The position numbers were made by a program, and so were the translations under genes. The notes below the pieces were generated by a model. It made no database searches and had not been told where the DNA came from. It saw only the letters and a program-made list of their open reading frames with translations. A DNA stretch of 64,000 nt, taken from positions 1 through 64,000 of the forward strand of contig CAADWX010000022.1 of assembly GCA_900752905.1 (NCBI GenBank), read 5' to 3'. The stretch comes from Bacilli bacterium (GTDB lineage Bacteria; Bacillota_I; Bacilli_A; RF39; UBA660). The stretch's first letter is position 1. Every line of letters begins with the position of its first letter. Below are positions 34,913-42,673 of this stretch, in pieces.

Positions 34913-36226
34913 ATGAAAAAAATATATGTACAAGATTTAAAAAAATATTTAAATAGCGAAATAGAGTTTAGTGGATTTGTAGATACTATTCGTGATAAAA
35001 AATGGGTAATGTTTGTAATACTTAGAGATTCAACAGGAAAATTACAAATGACTATAGAAAAAAGTGATGAAAATAATCAAGAGTTACTTGGTATTATGAA
35101 TTCTATAACTGTTGAAAGTACAGTTAAAATAAAAGGTAAATTATTAGAAAATGAAGCAGTAAAATTAGGAGGTATGGAACTTATTCCTTCGTCTATAGAA
35201 GTTACAAGTGTTGCTGAAAATCTTCCATTTGATTTTAATAATTTAGATTGTGTTAACATTGATACAAGATTAGATTACAGATGGTTAGATATAAGAAATG
35301 AAAAAAATATGCTTACAAGACAGATTGAATCAACTATGATACAAGCTATGAGAGAATATTTATATGAACAAGATTTTACTGAAATACATACTCCAAAATT
35401 AATAGGCGCTGCATCAGAATCAGGAAGTGAAGTATTTGAAGTAAAATACTTTGATAGAAAAGCCTATTTAGCGCAATCTCCTCAGTTTTATAAACAAATG
35501 GCTATGTCTGCAGGTATGAGTAAAATATTTGAAGTTGCTCCAGCTTTTAGAGCAGAAAATTCAAATACAAATAGACATGCCACAGAATTTACATCATTTG
35601 ATTTAGAGTTTTCATATATAGATTCATATGAAGATGTAATGGATTTAGAAGAAGATTTACTTATAGCAGGACTTACTAAAGTAAAAGAAAAATATGGAGA
35701 TAAAATAAAAGAATTATTTGATAAAGAAGTAATAATTCCATCAAAACCATTTCCACGTATAAAATTACAAGACTTATATAAAGAATTACATGAAAAATAT
35801 AACTTTGATATTCCAACAGAAGATATTGGAGATATGAACGCAGAAGCAGAAAAATTAACATATAAGTTAGCACAAGAAAAATATAATAGTGAGTTTATGT
35901 TTGTTGTAGGTTATGCAGCAACAAAAAGACCTTTTTATCACATGAGAGATGAAAATGGTGTACTTCAAGGTTATGATTTAATATGGAGAGGAACAGAAAT
36001 AACTAGCGGTGCTCAAAGAGAACATAGATATGAAGAATTAGTAAAAAATGCAAAAGAAAAAGGACTTGGTGAAGATGTTAAGTTCTATTTACAATTCTTT
36101 AAATATGGATGCCCTCCACATGGTGGATTTGCTATAGGTGTAGATAGACTTACAATGTTATTATTAGGACTTACAATAAAAAATACACAATTTGTATTTA
36201 GAGGGCCTAATAGGTTAGAACCATAA
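34913..36226 (+). CDS. aspS: Aspartyl-tRNA synthetase, archaeal-type (probably non-discriminating)
   Basis: Charges tRNA-Asp. At 437 residues it is far shorter than the common bacterial AspRS (about 590) and lacks the GAD insertion. It follows the archaeal/eukaryotic plan: N-terminal OB fold (GFVDTIRDKKWVMFVILRD), RLDYRWLDIRN, IHTPKLIGAASESGSEVF, AYLAQSPQFYKQ, motif 2 FEVAPAFRAENSNTNRH and motif 3 GGFAIGVDRLTMLLLGL. Such enzymes often also aspartylate tRNA-Asn and work with the amidotransferase GatCAB; no asnS or gat gene is in this window, so that part is inference. AAGAGGTAG precedes the ATG. Last gene of the T-box operon. Confidence 0.93.
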   Translation: MKKIYVQDLKKYLNSEIEFSGFVDTIRDKKWVMFVILRDSTGKLQMTIEKSDENNQELLGIMNSITVESTVKIKGKLLENEAVKLGGMELIPSSIEVTSVAENLPFDFNNLDCVNIDTRLDYRWLDIRNEKNMLTRQIESTMIQAMREYLYEQDFTEIHTPKLIGAASESGSEVFEVKYFDRKAYLAQSPQFYKQMAMSAGMSKIFEVAPAFRAENSNTNRHATEFTSFDLEFSYIDSYEDVMDLEEDLLIAGLTKVKEKYGDKIKELFDKEVIIPSKPFPRIKLQDLYKELHEKYNFDIPTEDIGDMNAEAEKLTYKLAQEKYNSEFMFVVGYAATKRPFYHMRDENGVLQGYDLIWRGTEITSGAQREHRYEELVKNAKEKGLGEDVKFYLQFFKYGCPPHGGFAIGVDRLTMLLLGLTIKNTQFVFRGPNRLEP

Positions 36227-36248
36227 GAAACAGTATTGTTTCTTTTTC
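36225..36248 (+). terminator. Terminator after aspS
   Basis: AAGAAACA / TGTTTCTT hairpin plus T. Its 3' arm contains the minus-35 of the next promoter. Confidence 0.8.
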
Positions 36249-36264
36249 TTTCTTATGATATAAT
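36236..36264 (+). promoter_or_regulatory. Promoter of the helicase-associated-repeat gene, nested in the aspS terminator
   Basis: TTGTTT (36236-36241, inside the terminator stem), 17-base spacer, TATAAT at 36259-36264 with extended TGA. Confidence 0.7.
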
Positions 36265-36286
36265 ACAACACCAATGGAGGATTTAT

Positions 36287-37627
36287 ATGGAAAATATTGA
36301 TTTATGGAATAAAAATTATGATTTAGCAAGAATTTATTATGAAAAAAATGGAAATTTATTAATACCAAATAGATTTAAGACAAAAAATGGATATGAATAT
36401 GATGAAAATGGAATTTATTTAGGAGTATGGATAAGAACTCAAAGAAAAAAATATAATAAAGTAATAAAAAGTATCATAACACAAGAACAAATAGAAAAAT
36501 TAAATGAGATTGGTATGGTATGGAAAATTGAAAGCTATACAGCTAAAGATTATTTTGATTTAGCTACAGAATACTATAACCATCATGGAAATCTTTTAGT
36601 GCACAAAAGATTTAAAACAATAAATGGATATGATTATGATAAATCAGGTGTTCCATTGGGATACTGGATTGGAAAACAAAGAAATTTGTATCCAAATTTA
36701 AAGAAAGAAGTAATTGATGCTTTAGAAAAAATAGGTATGGTTTGGGATCCATATGAAACACGTTTTGATAATATGTTAGCTCTTGCAACCAATTATTATG
36801 AAAAAAATGGTGATTTGAATATTCCTTTAAATTTTAAAACAATAAATGGATATGAATATAATAATGCTGGAGTTGCTTTAGGAATTTGGCTATATAATAT
36901 AAGAAAAAGCGAAGTAGGAAAAGTGACGATGAAAATAACTAATGAAAGATTAGAAAAACTAAAAAAAATTGGATATAAAAAAGGTTTAAGATCAGAAATT
37001 AATTATGATAAAATGGTAGAATTAATTAAAAACTATCATGAACATTATGATAACATAAATATACCTTTAAATTTTAAAACAAAAGATGGTATTAATTATG
37101 ATGAGAATGGAGTTTTTTTAGGATTGTGGATAAGAAGACAAATGAAATTAATAGAAGAAAACAGTATTAGTCATAAAAATTTAGAAAAATTAAAAAAACT
37201 AAAATTTGATATACAAATAGAAGATAGAGAACAAAAATGGGAAAGATTATTTTCTTTAGCTACGATATATTTTAATAAATATAATAACCTAAAAATACCT
37301 CGTTCATTTAAGACAAAAAATGGATATGAATATGATCCGGATGGTTTAAATTTAGGAATTTGGATACAAGTTCAAAGAAAGAATTATCATAATAATAAAT
37401 TAGAATATGATAAAACAAAGAAATTAAATGAAATAAAAATGATTTGGAATAAAAGGGAATATGATTTTTATAATGGAAATATAACTCCTAGAGTAAAAAA
37501 AGAAATATTAAAACAATTTAAAGATTATTTGGAATCTATTGATTTAAATATGTTTGAAAATAAAGAAGATGTAAAAAGGATAAGTTCTGGATTTTCTAAA
37601 GTATTAACATATAATAAAGTAAAATAA
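36287..37627 (+). CDS. Protein made of five helicase-associated (HA) domain repeats
   Basis: A 446-residue protein; TGGAGG precedes the ATG at 36287. It consists almost only of five imperfect repeats of about 70-90 residues, each with the core N-I-P-x-x-FKT-x-[ND]G-x-x-Y(D)-x-x-G-x-x-LG-x-WI-x-x-Q-R. For example FKTKNGYEYDENGIYLGVWI in repeat 1 and FKTKNGYEYDPDGLNLGIWI in repeat 5. Repeat 4 is the most divergent (no Y at the second position). HA domains usually follow a superfamily II helicase and are thought to bind nucleic acid; there is no helicase motif here or in a neighbouring gene. A short unrelated C-terminal tail of about 45 residues closes it. Confidence 0.8.
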   Translation: MENIDLWNKNYDLARIYYEKNGNLLIPNRFKTKNGYEYDENGIYLGVWIRTQRKKYNKVIKSIITQEQIEKLNEIGMVWKIESYTAKDYFDLATEYYNHHGNLLVHKRFKTINGYDYDKSGVPLGYWIGKQRNLYPNLKKEVIDALEKIGMVWDPYETRFDNMLALATNYYEKNGDLNIPLNFKTINGYEYNNAGVALGIWLYNIRKSEVGKVTMKITNERLEKLKKIGYKKGLRSEINYDKMVELIKNYHEHYDNINIPLNFKTKDGINYDENGVFLGLWIRRQMKLIEENSISHKNLEKLKKLKFDIQIEDREQKWERLFSLATIYFNKYNNLKIPRSFKTKNGYEYDPDGLNLGIWIQVQRKNYHNNKLEYDKTKKLNEIKMIWNKREYDFYNGNITPRVKKEILKQFKDYLESIDLNMFENKEDVKRISSGFSKVLTYNKVK

Positions 37628-37645
37628 GCAGTATTGCTTATTTTT
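37621..37645 (+). terminator. Terminator after the HA-repeat gene
   Basis: AATAAGCA / TGCTTATT hairpin plus T, overlapping the stop codon and the prfA minus-35. Confidence 0.75.
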
Positions 37646-37662
37646 AATATTTATAGTATAAT
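37634..37662 (+). promoter_or_regulatory. Promoter of prfA-prmC, nested in the preceding terminator
   Basis: TTGCTT (inside the hairpin), 17-base spacer, TATAAT at 37657-37662. Confidence 0.7.
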
Positions 37663-37688
37663 TTTTAAGATGAAAAGGAGATTTACTT

Positions 37689-38747
37689 ATGATAGAAAGA
37701 CTTCAAAATATAGAAAATAGATATAAAGAAATAGAAAATGAATTATCAAAACCAGAAGTTATATCTAATATAAAAGAAACAACATCTTTAGCTAAAGAAC
37801 AATCTTCATTAAGAGAAGCTTATGATGCTTATCAAGAATATAAAAAATTAACATCTGGAATAGAAGAAGCAGAAGAAATGTTACATGATCCAGAACTCTC
37901 AGAAATGGCTAAGGAAGAACTAGAATCTTTAAAAGAAAAATTGGATAAACTTAATAAAGATTTAGAAATAATTTTATTACCAAAAGATCCTAATGATGGT
38001 AAAAATGTTATTGTAGAAATTCGTGGAGCAGCTGGTGGTGATGAAGGTAATATATTTGCTGGAGATTTATTTGATATGTATAAACACTATGCTGAAAAAC
38101 AGGGTTGGAGTATTGAAATAAATGAAGAATATCCATCTGAAGCAGGGGGATATTCACTTATAAGTTTTACTGTTAAGGGTGAAAATGCATACTCAAAATT
38201 AAAATATGAATCTGGGGCTCATAGAGTACAAAGGGTTCCTTCAACAGAAACTCAAGGAAGAGTACATACCTCAACAGCGACTGTTTTGTCAATCCCAGAA
38301 GCAGAAGATTTTGATTATGAACTTGATATGAATGAAGTTAGAATAGATATTACACGAGCATCTGGATGTGGAGGTCAAGGAGTTAATACAACTGATTCAG
38401 CTGTAAGACTTACACATATACCAACTGGATTAGTTGTATATTCTCAAACAGAAAGAAGTCAAATAAAAAATAAAGAGAAAGCTATAAAAATTTTAAAAGC
38501 TAGATTGTATGACTTAAAATTAAGAGAAAAAGAAGAAAAAGAAGGAGCAGAGCGTCGTAGTAAAATTGGAACTGGAGATAGAAGCGAAAAAATAAGAACA
38601 TATAATTATCCTCAAAATAGGGTTACAGATCATAGAATAGGGTTTACTATAAATGCTCTTGATAGAGTAATGCAAGGCGATTTAGATAAAATTATAGAGG
38701 CATTGATTACAGAAGATCAAAACAGAAAATTAAGAGGAGAAGAATAA
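37689..38747 (+). CDS. prfA: Peptide chain release factor 1
   Basis: Recognises UAA and UAG and triggers peptide release. It has 352 residues. The catalytic GGQ is at residues 228-230 within SGCGGQGVNTTDSAVRLTH, and the anticodon-like recognition region is VKGENAYSKLKYESGAHRVQRVPSTETQGR. AAAAGGAG precedes the ATG. The enzyme that methylates the GGQ glutamine, PrmC, is encoded one base downstream. Confidence 0.97.
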   Translation: MIERLQNIENRYKEIENELSKPEVISNIKETTSLAKEQSSLREAYDAYQEYKKLTSGIEEAEEMLHDPELSEMAKEELESLKEKLDKLNKDLEIILLPKDPNDGKNVIVEIRGAAGGDEGNIFAGDLFDMYKHYAEKQGWSIEINEEYPSEAGGYSLISFTVKGENAYSKLKYESGAHRVQRVPSTETQGRVHTSTATVLSIPEAEDFDYELDMNEVRIDITRASGCGGQGVNTTDSAVRLTHIPTGLVVYSQTERSQIKNKEKAIKILKARLYDLKLREKEEKEGAERRSKIGTGDRSEKIRTYNYPQNRVTDHRIGFTINALDRVMQGDLDKIIEALITEDQNRKLRGEE

Positions 38748-38748
38748 C

Positions 38749-39468
38749 TTGAATAACAAAGAGTACTTAGAAAAGTACTACAAAGGAAATATTATAGATG
38801 CATATAAAAGTCTCGAAAGTGGAGAACCTGTTCAATACATAGTTGGAAATGTTGATTTTTATGGTAATAAGATAAATATTAATAAAAATGTTTTAATACC
38901 AAGATTTGAAACAGAAACACTAGTAGAAAAAACAATAAACTATATAAAAAAATATTTTGATAAGGATGTAGATGTATTAGATATTGGTACAGGTAGTGGT
39001 TGTATTGCAATAGCATTAAAACATGAACTTAATTGCAATATAGACGCTTGTGATATATCTGATTTAGCCTTAGATGTAGCGCGTATAAATGCTAAAGAGA
39101 ATAACTGCCAAATTAATTTTTATAAAAGTAATTTTTTAAATAATATAGAAAAAAAATATGATGTAATAATAAGTAATCCACCATATATCTCATATAATGA
39201 AGAAATAGAAGATATTGTAAAAAATAATGAACCACATTTAGCTCTTTATTCAGATAATAATGGATTAAAATCATATGAAGAAATAATAAATAATATAGAA
39301 AAGAATTTAAAAGAAAAAGCAATTATAGCTTTTGAAATAGGTAGAACACAAGGAAGTTATATAAAAGAATTAATAGAAAAAAATTTAAAAGATACAAAAG
39401 TATTTATAGAAAAAGATCTGTCACAAAATGATAGATATGTATTTGCTTTTTATAATATAAATGAATAG
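38749..39468 (+). CDS. prmC: Release factor glutamine methyltransferase PrmC (short N-terminus)
   Basis: SAM-dependent methylase of the RF1/RF2 GGQ glutamine. The start is a TTG one base after the prfA stop, with AGGAG inside the end of prfA; no in-frame ATG is available nearby. The SAM motif VLDIGTGSGCIAIAL and the catalytic NPPY (residues 143-146, SNPPYIS) are intact. At 239 residues it is about 40 shorter than usual because the N-terminal helical RF-binding domain is reduced to about 30 residues before GEPVQYIVG. Since the catalytic part and synteny are intact, it is probably functional. Confidence 0.92.
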   Translation: MNNKEYLEKYYKGNIIDAYKSLESGEPVQYIVGNVDFYGNKININKNVLIPRFETETLVEKTINYIKKYFDKDVDVLDIGTGSGCIAIALKHELNCNIDACDISDLALDVARINAKENNCQINFYKSNFLNNIEKKYDVIISNPPYISYNEEIEDIVKNNEPHLALYSDNNGLKSYEEIINNIEKNLKEKAIIAFEIGRTQGSYIKELIEKNLKDTKVFIEKDLSQNDRYVFAFYNINE

Positions 39469-39485
39469 AAAAAGCATAAAATGTA

Positions 39486-39514
39486 TTGACAAACATACAA
39501 TAAATATGTATAAT
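39486..39514 (+). promoter_or_regulatory. Consensus sigma-A promoter of the infC-rpmI-rplT operon
   Basis: TTGACA, 17-base spacer, TATAAT: perfect match to consensus. Confidence 0.92.
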
Positions 39515-39519
39515 CAAAT

Positions 39520-39661
39520 AGAAATTAAAAAAAAGAAAGAAGAAGTATCCACTTCTCACCCGATTACAGCTTAAGTTTTGGGTTAAAAGCTAAATTTAAT
39601 ATTTATAAATTCATTAATATTAATATAGTTTTTAGGTGGATACTTTGTATTCACTTTTTTT
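39520..39661 (+). promoter_or_regulatory. L20-type autoregulatory leader with attenuator
   Basis: Untranslated leader before infC-rpmI-rplT. A terminator hairpin GTGGATAC-ttt-GTATTCAC (39636-39654) is followed by T7. Its 5' arm can instead pair with AGTATCCAC at 39544-39552, giving an antiterminator. Between them lie further complementary blocks (CCCGA/TTGGG, AGCTTAA/TTAAAAGCT). In Bacillus, ribosomal protein L20 binds such a leader and favours termination; the class assignment is by position and architecture. Confidence 0.8.
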
Positions 39662-39676
39662 ATGGAGGTGTCAAGT

Positions 39677-40201
39677 ATCGCAAGTAAAGAGAGAGATTTG
39701 TTTATTAATGAACAAATACGTGCAAAAGAAGTTATGGTTATAGGACCAGGTGGGGAACAACTAGGATTAAAATCGATAAAGGATGCATTAACACTAGCTA
39801 GTTACGCAGGATTTGATTTAGTTTTAATTAATCCTAGCGCTACACCACAAGTTTGTAAAATTATGGATTATAATAAATTCAAATACGAAAATAAAAAAAG
39901 ACAAAAAGAAAATATGAAAAAACAAAGAGAGAGCAACTTAGAAGTAAAAGAATATCGTCTTTCTGTAACAATTGATAAACATGACTTTGATACACGTGTA
40001 AGAAACTCATCTAAATATTTAGAAAAAGGTCATAAAATTAAGGTATCTATTAGATTTAAAGGAAGAGAAATGGCTCATACTGAATTAGGTAAGGATGTTC
40101 TAATTAGATTTGCTGAAGCTGTGAGTGATGTTGCAGAAATAGAACAACAACCTAAATTAGATGGAAAATTTATGACTATGATGCTTATGCCAAAAAAATA
40201 G
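39677..40201 (+). CDS. infC: Translation initiation factor IF-3, apparent AUC start
   Basis: IF-3 keeps subunits apart and proofreads start codons; about 174 residues, normal. The only upstream ATG (39662) overlaps the terminator T tract and the Shine-Dalgarno sequence and has no site of its own. GGAGGTG at 39664-39670 points with ideal six-base spacing to ATC at 39677. infC is known to use rare start codons (AUU in E. coli and Bacillus) so that IF-3 represses its own translation. Conserved segments: FINEQIRAKEVMVIGPGGEQLG, KIMDYNKFKYE, EYRLSVTIDKHDFDTRVRN and VSIRFKGREMAHTELG. Confidence 0.93.
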   Translation: MASKERDLFINEQIRAKEVMVIGPGGEQLGLKSIKDALTLASYAGFDLVLINPSATPQVCKIMDYNKFKYENKKRQKENMKKQRESNLEVKEYRLSVTIDKHDFDTRVRNSSKYLEKGHKIKVSIRFKGREMAHTELGKDVLIRFAEAVSDVAEIEQQPKLDGKFMTMMLMPKK

Positions 40202-40215
40202 TAGGAGGAAAGAAT

Positions 40216-40410
40216 ATGCCAAAACAAAAAACACATAAAGGTTTAGCTAAAGTTTGTACTGTTAGAAACAGTGGTTCAATTAAAATTGGTGTAGCTGGAG
40301 CTAATCACAAAACAGGAAAAAAATCAACTCAACAAATGAGAAAAAAAAGAAAAGGAAGTAGTATTGCAAACTCAGATTTAAAAAGAGTAAAAACAATACT
40401 AAGCAAATAG
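40216..40410 (+). CDS. rpmI: Ribosomal protein L35
   Basis: Small basic protein of the large ribosomal subunit, 64 residues as usual. It begins MPKQKTHKGLAKVCTVRNSG and ends in a basic helical tail (MRKKRKGSS...LKRVKTILSK). AGGAGGAAAG precedes the ATG. It lies in the universal infC-rpmI-rplT order. Confidence 0.97.
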   Translation: MPKQKTHKGLAKVCTVRNSGSIKIGVAGANHKTGKKSTQQMRKKRKGSSIANSDLKRVKTILSK

Positions 40411-40423
40411 GAGGTGTGCTTAA

Positions 40424-40972
40424 ATGACAAGAGTTAAAGGTGGAACAATTCATCGCGCTAGACGTAAAAAAGTATTAGAAGAAGCAAAAGGATACTTTGG
40501 AAGTAAACATAGATTGTATAAAACAGCTAAAGAACAAGTAATGCATTCTGGAAAATATGCATACCGTGATAGAAGACAAAAGAAAAGAGATTTCAGAAAA
40601 CTATGGATTACAAGAATTAATGCTGCTTGTAGAATGAATGATATTAGTTATTCAAAATTTATGCATGGATTACAACTTGCAGGTGTTACAGTAAATAGAA
40701 AAATGTTGGCTGAACTTGCAATTGATAATGCAGAAGCATTTACAAGTTTAGTAAACCTTGCAAATGAAGCTTTAAATGGAACTTTAAAAGAAGAAACAAA
40801 AAAAGTTGAAAAGAAAACTGAAGCTAAAAAAGTAGAAACTAAAAAAGTAGAAACTAAAAAAACTGATATTTCTTCAATGACTGTAGCTGAATTAAAAAAA
40901 TTAGCTAAAGAAAAAGGTGTTGAAGGTTATACAACAATGAAAAAAGCTGAATTATTAGATGCTTTAAAATAG
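40424..40972 (+). CDS. rplT: Ribosomal protein L20 with extra C-terminal SAP/Rho-N-like domain
   Basis: L20 is an early assembly protein of the 50S subunit and the repressor of this operon. Residues 1-118 are a normal L20 ([29 protein letters not shown] ... [16 protein letters not shown]). It then continues for about 64 residues to a total of 182: a Lys/Glu/Thr linker with a repeated KKVET unit (15-base DNA repeat around 40830-40860), then [33 protein letters not shown], which has the helix-extended-helix pattern of SAP/Rho-N domains (nucleic-acid binding). The frame is uninterrupted and ends at a proper terminator. AGGAGGTG precedes the ATG. Confidence 0.95.
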   Translation: MTRVKGGTIHRARRKKVLEEAKGYFGSKHRLYKTAKEQVMHSGKYAYRDRRQKKRDFRKLWITRINAACRMNDISYSKFMHGLQLAGVTVNRKMLAELAIDNAEAFTSLVNLANEALNGTLKEETKKVEKKTEAKKVETKKVETKKTDISSMTVAELKKLAKEKGVEGYTTMKKAELLDALK

Positions 40973-40990
40973 TCTTATGACTATTTTTTT
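40966..40990 (+). terminator. Terminator after rplT
   Basis: AAATAGTC / GACTATTT hairpin followed by T, overlapping the stop codon. Confidence 0.85.
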
Positions 40991-40991
40991 A

Positions 40992-41020
40992 TTGACATAA
41001 AGTTATTTTTGTAGTAATAT
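40992..41020 (+). promoter_or_regulatory. Promoter of the 41045 gene
   Basis: TTGACA, 17-base spacer, TAATAT at 41015-41020, starting directly behind the rplT terminator. Confidence 0.8.
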
Positions 41021-41044
41021 ACGCATTACAAAAGGGGGGTTTTT

Positions 41045-42538
41045 ATGAAAAATATAAATGAAATGTCAATTGATGAAATATTAAATTATAGTGTTCCATA
41101 TAATGCTGAGTATGTTATAACTATACCTGATTTTCATAAATTATATACAGAAAAAAATAAAAAATCAAAATTACTTAAAAGGTCAAAAGAAATAATAGAA
41201 AATAATATAGGAGATTATGGTTTTAATTTGTCAGCAACAATTAAGTGTAAAATTGTAAACAATAAAAGAGTTTTTTGTTATGATTCTAAATTTGTAATAT
41301 TTTCTATATTGAAATCACTTGATATCAATATGTCTGATAGCATAATGCAAAATGATAATTTAATTGAATATACGAAAGACCAAATTAAAATAATAAAATC
41401 TAAGTTAAAGAATATTAAAAGTGTTGATGAATTATCCGAGATTCTTCCGAAAATGTATAAAACTATTTTAGATAATGAGGCTGCTAAGTTGATATTAACT
41501 ACTGAATCTGGTATTCACGAATTTATAAAAATTTATGAATATAAATTAACTAAAGTATCAGTAAATTTAAAATATCTTTGTGAAGAATTGGAAAAACCAA
41601 TTGAAGAAAAATATTTTGAAGGTATAGATAAAAGTCTACTATTACATGTAATTTCAGTTATATCATTAGATTTAGCATATGAAGATAATTCTATAAATGA
41701 TAGTATATATACTGCAATGAAATATTATAATGAAAATAAAAATAATATAAAATATAAAGATTCATTTACTTATTATAAAAGTCCAAGCTATGATGGAAGA
41801 AAAATACCTAGATGTTCTTATTCGAAATTTATTGAATATTATAAAGATTATATGAATAATCATAAATATTTAAAAGAAGAAGTCTTATCTAATGAGAAAT
41901 ATAGTAATATGAATGTAGAAGATGTTCAAAAATATATGGAACTACATCGAAACAAAATACAACAAGAAATGATTGAAAAAGAACAAGAAGAATTAAGAAT
42001 AAAAAAAGAACAAGAAGAAAAAAAACAATTGATTAAATCAATTAGAGAAGAACTAACTGTTAACTGGGAATTATGTCCATCGGGTACTAAACAAACTGAA
42101 ACTTCTGTTCATTGCTATACTCCAAAAATCAAAAGAGGAAAATATGATAATTTAAAATTTCAAAAGCTTTATGAAGAAAAAGTTAAATTCTTTTCAAATA
42201 GTGATTATGTAATTCATATTTTTGGAAAAGATAAATTTGAAGGTTATGAAGGATATATATATCCAAATGGTATTGTATTATTTGAAAAATTAACAACAAA
42301 AAGAAGCATATCAAAAAATACAGCACTATATGTAATGGATGTACGAAACTTTGTAGAATTATCTAAAAAAAATAAACAGGAAATAATAGAAATTATAGGT
42401 AACAATGAAGAAGAAAATTTAAAAAGAATAAATCACAGTAAAAACTGGCAAGTAAGAGCTATTAATGTGATAAATAAAAAAACAGATATATCATTGGAAG
42501 AATTAAGAAATATAAAATTATATCAAAAGAAGATTTAA
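41045..42538 (+). CDS. Large hypothetical protein (497 aa)
   Basis: Not recognised. It has a consensus promoter and a very strong AAAGGGGGG ribosome-binding site, so it is clearly expressed. The protein is soluble, without signal peptide. It has an N-terminal helical half, a coiled-coil stretch at about 300-335 (EMIEKEQEELRIKKEQEEKK), and a C-terminal part (about 345-470) with SGTKQTETSVHCYTPKIKRG, FFSNSDYVIHIFGKDKFEGYEGYIYPNGIVLFEK and TALYVMDVRNFVELS that looks beta-rich and compact. No catalytic motif is apparent. Ends in its own terminator. Confidence 0.7.
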   Translation: MKNINEMSIDEILNYSVPYNAEYVITIPDFHKLYTEKNKKSKLLKRSKEIIENNIGDYGFNLSATIKCKIVNNKRVFCYDSKFVIFSILKSLDINMSDSIMQNDNLIEYTKDQIKIIKSKLKNIKSVDELSEILPKMYKTILDNEAAKLILTTESGIHEFIKIYEYKLTKVSVNLKYLCEELEKPIEEKYFEGIDKSLLLHVISVISLDLAYEDNSINDSIYTAMKYYNENKNNIKYKDSFTYYKSPSYDGRKIPRCSYSKFIEYYKDYMNNHKYLKEEVLSNEKYSNMNVEDVQKYMELHRNKIQQEMIEKEQEELRIKKEQEEKKQLIKSIREELTVNWELCPSGTKQTETSVHCYTPKIKRGKYDNLKFQKLYEEKVKFFSNSDYVIHIFGKDKFEGYEGYIYPNGIVLFEKLTTKRSISKNTALYVMDVRNFVELSKKNKQEIIEIIGNNEEENLKRINHSKNWQVRAINVINKKTDISLEELRNIKLYQKKI

Positions 42539-42554
42539 AATATCTTCTTTTTTT
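42525..42554 (+). terminator. Terminator after the 41045 gene
   Basis: AAAAGAAGAT / ATCTTCTTTT hairpin with T tract, overlapping the end of the gene. Confidence 0.8.
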
Positions 42555-42636
42555 GATAAAATAATTATGGTGTATTAATGTAAATTCATATACGATTCTT
42601 ATTATAATAAAAAAGTAATAAAATATAAATGAAAGG

Positions 42637-42662
42637 AATCAATCATATATTTTAGATTGATT
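42637..42662 (+). promoter_or_regulatory. Hairpin between an SD-like sequence and the tmk start
   Basis: AATCAATC / GATTGATT perfect stem. GAAAGGA lies just before the stem and GTGATAAT-ATG just after it. It may bring the Shine-Dalgarno sequence close to the start codon; compare the same arrangement before divIVA. Confidence 0.5.
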
Positions 42663-42673
42663 AATGTGATAAT

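Noticed and set aside
39662-39676. ATG start of infC at 39662
   Set aside because: The ATG sits within the T tract/SD junction with no SD of its own, and IF-3 is known for rare start codons. ATC at 39677 has ideal SD spacing.
40815-40870. Tandem repeat near 40.8 kb as a CRISPR or satellite
   Set aside because: It is a short in-frame KKVET coding repeat within the L20 tail; no spacers.
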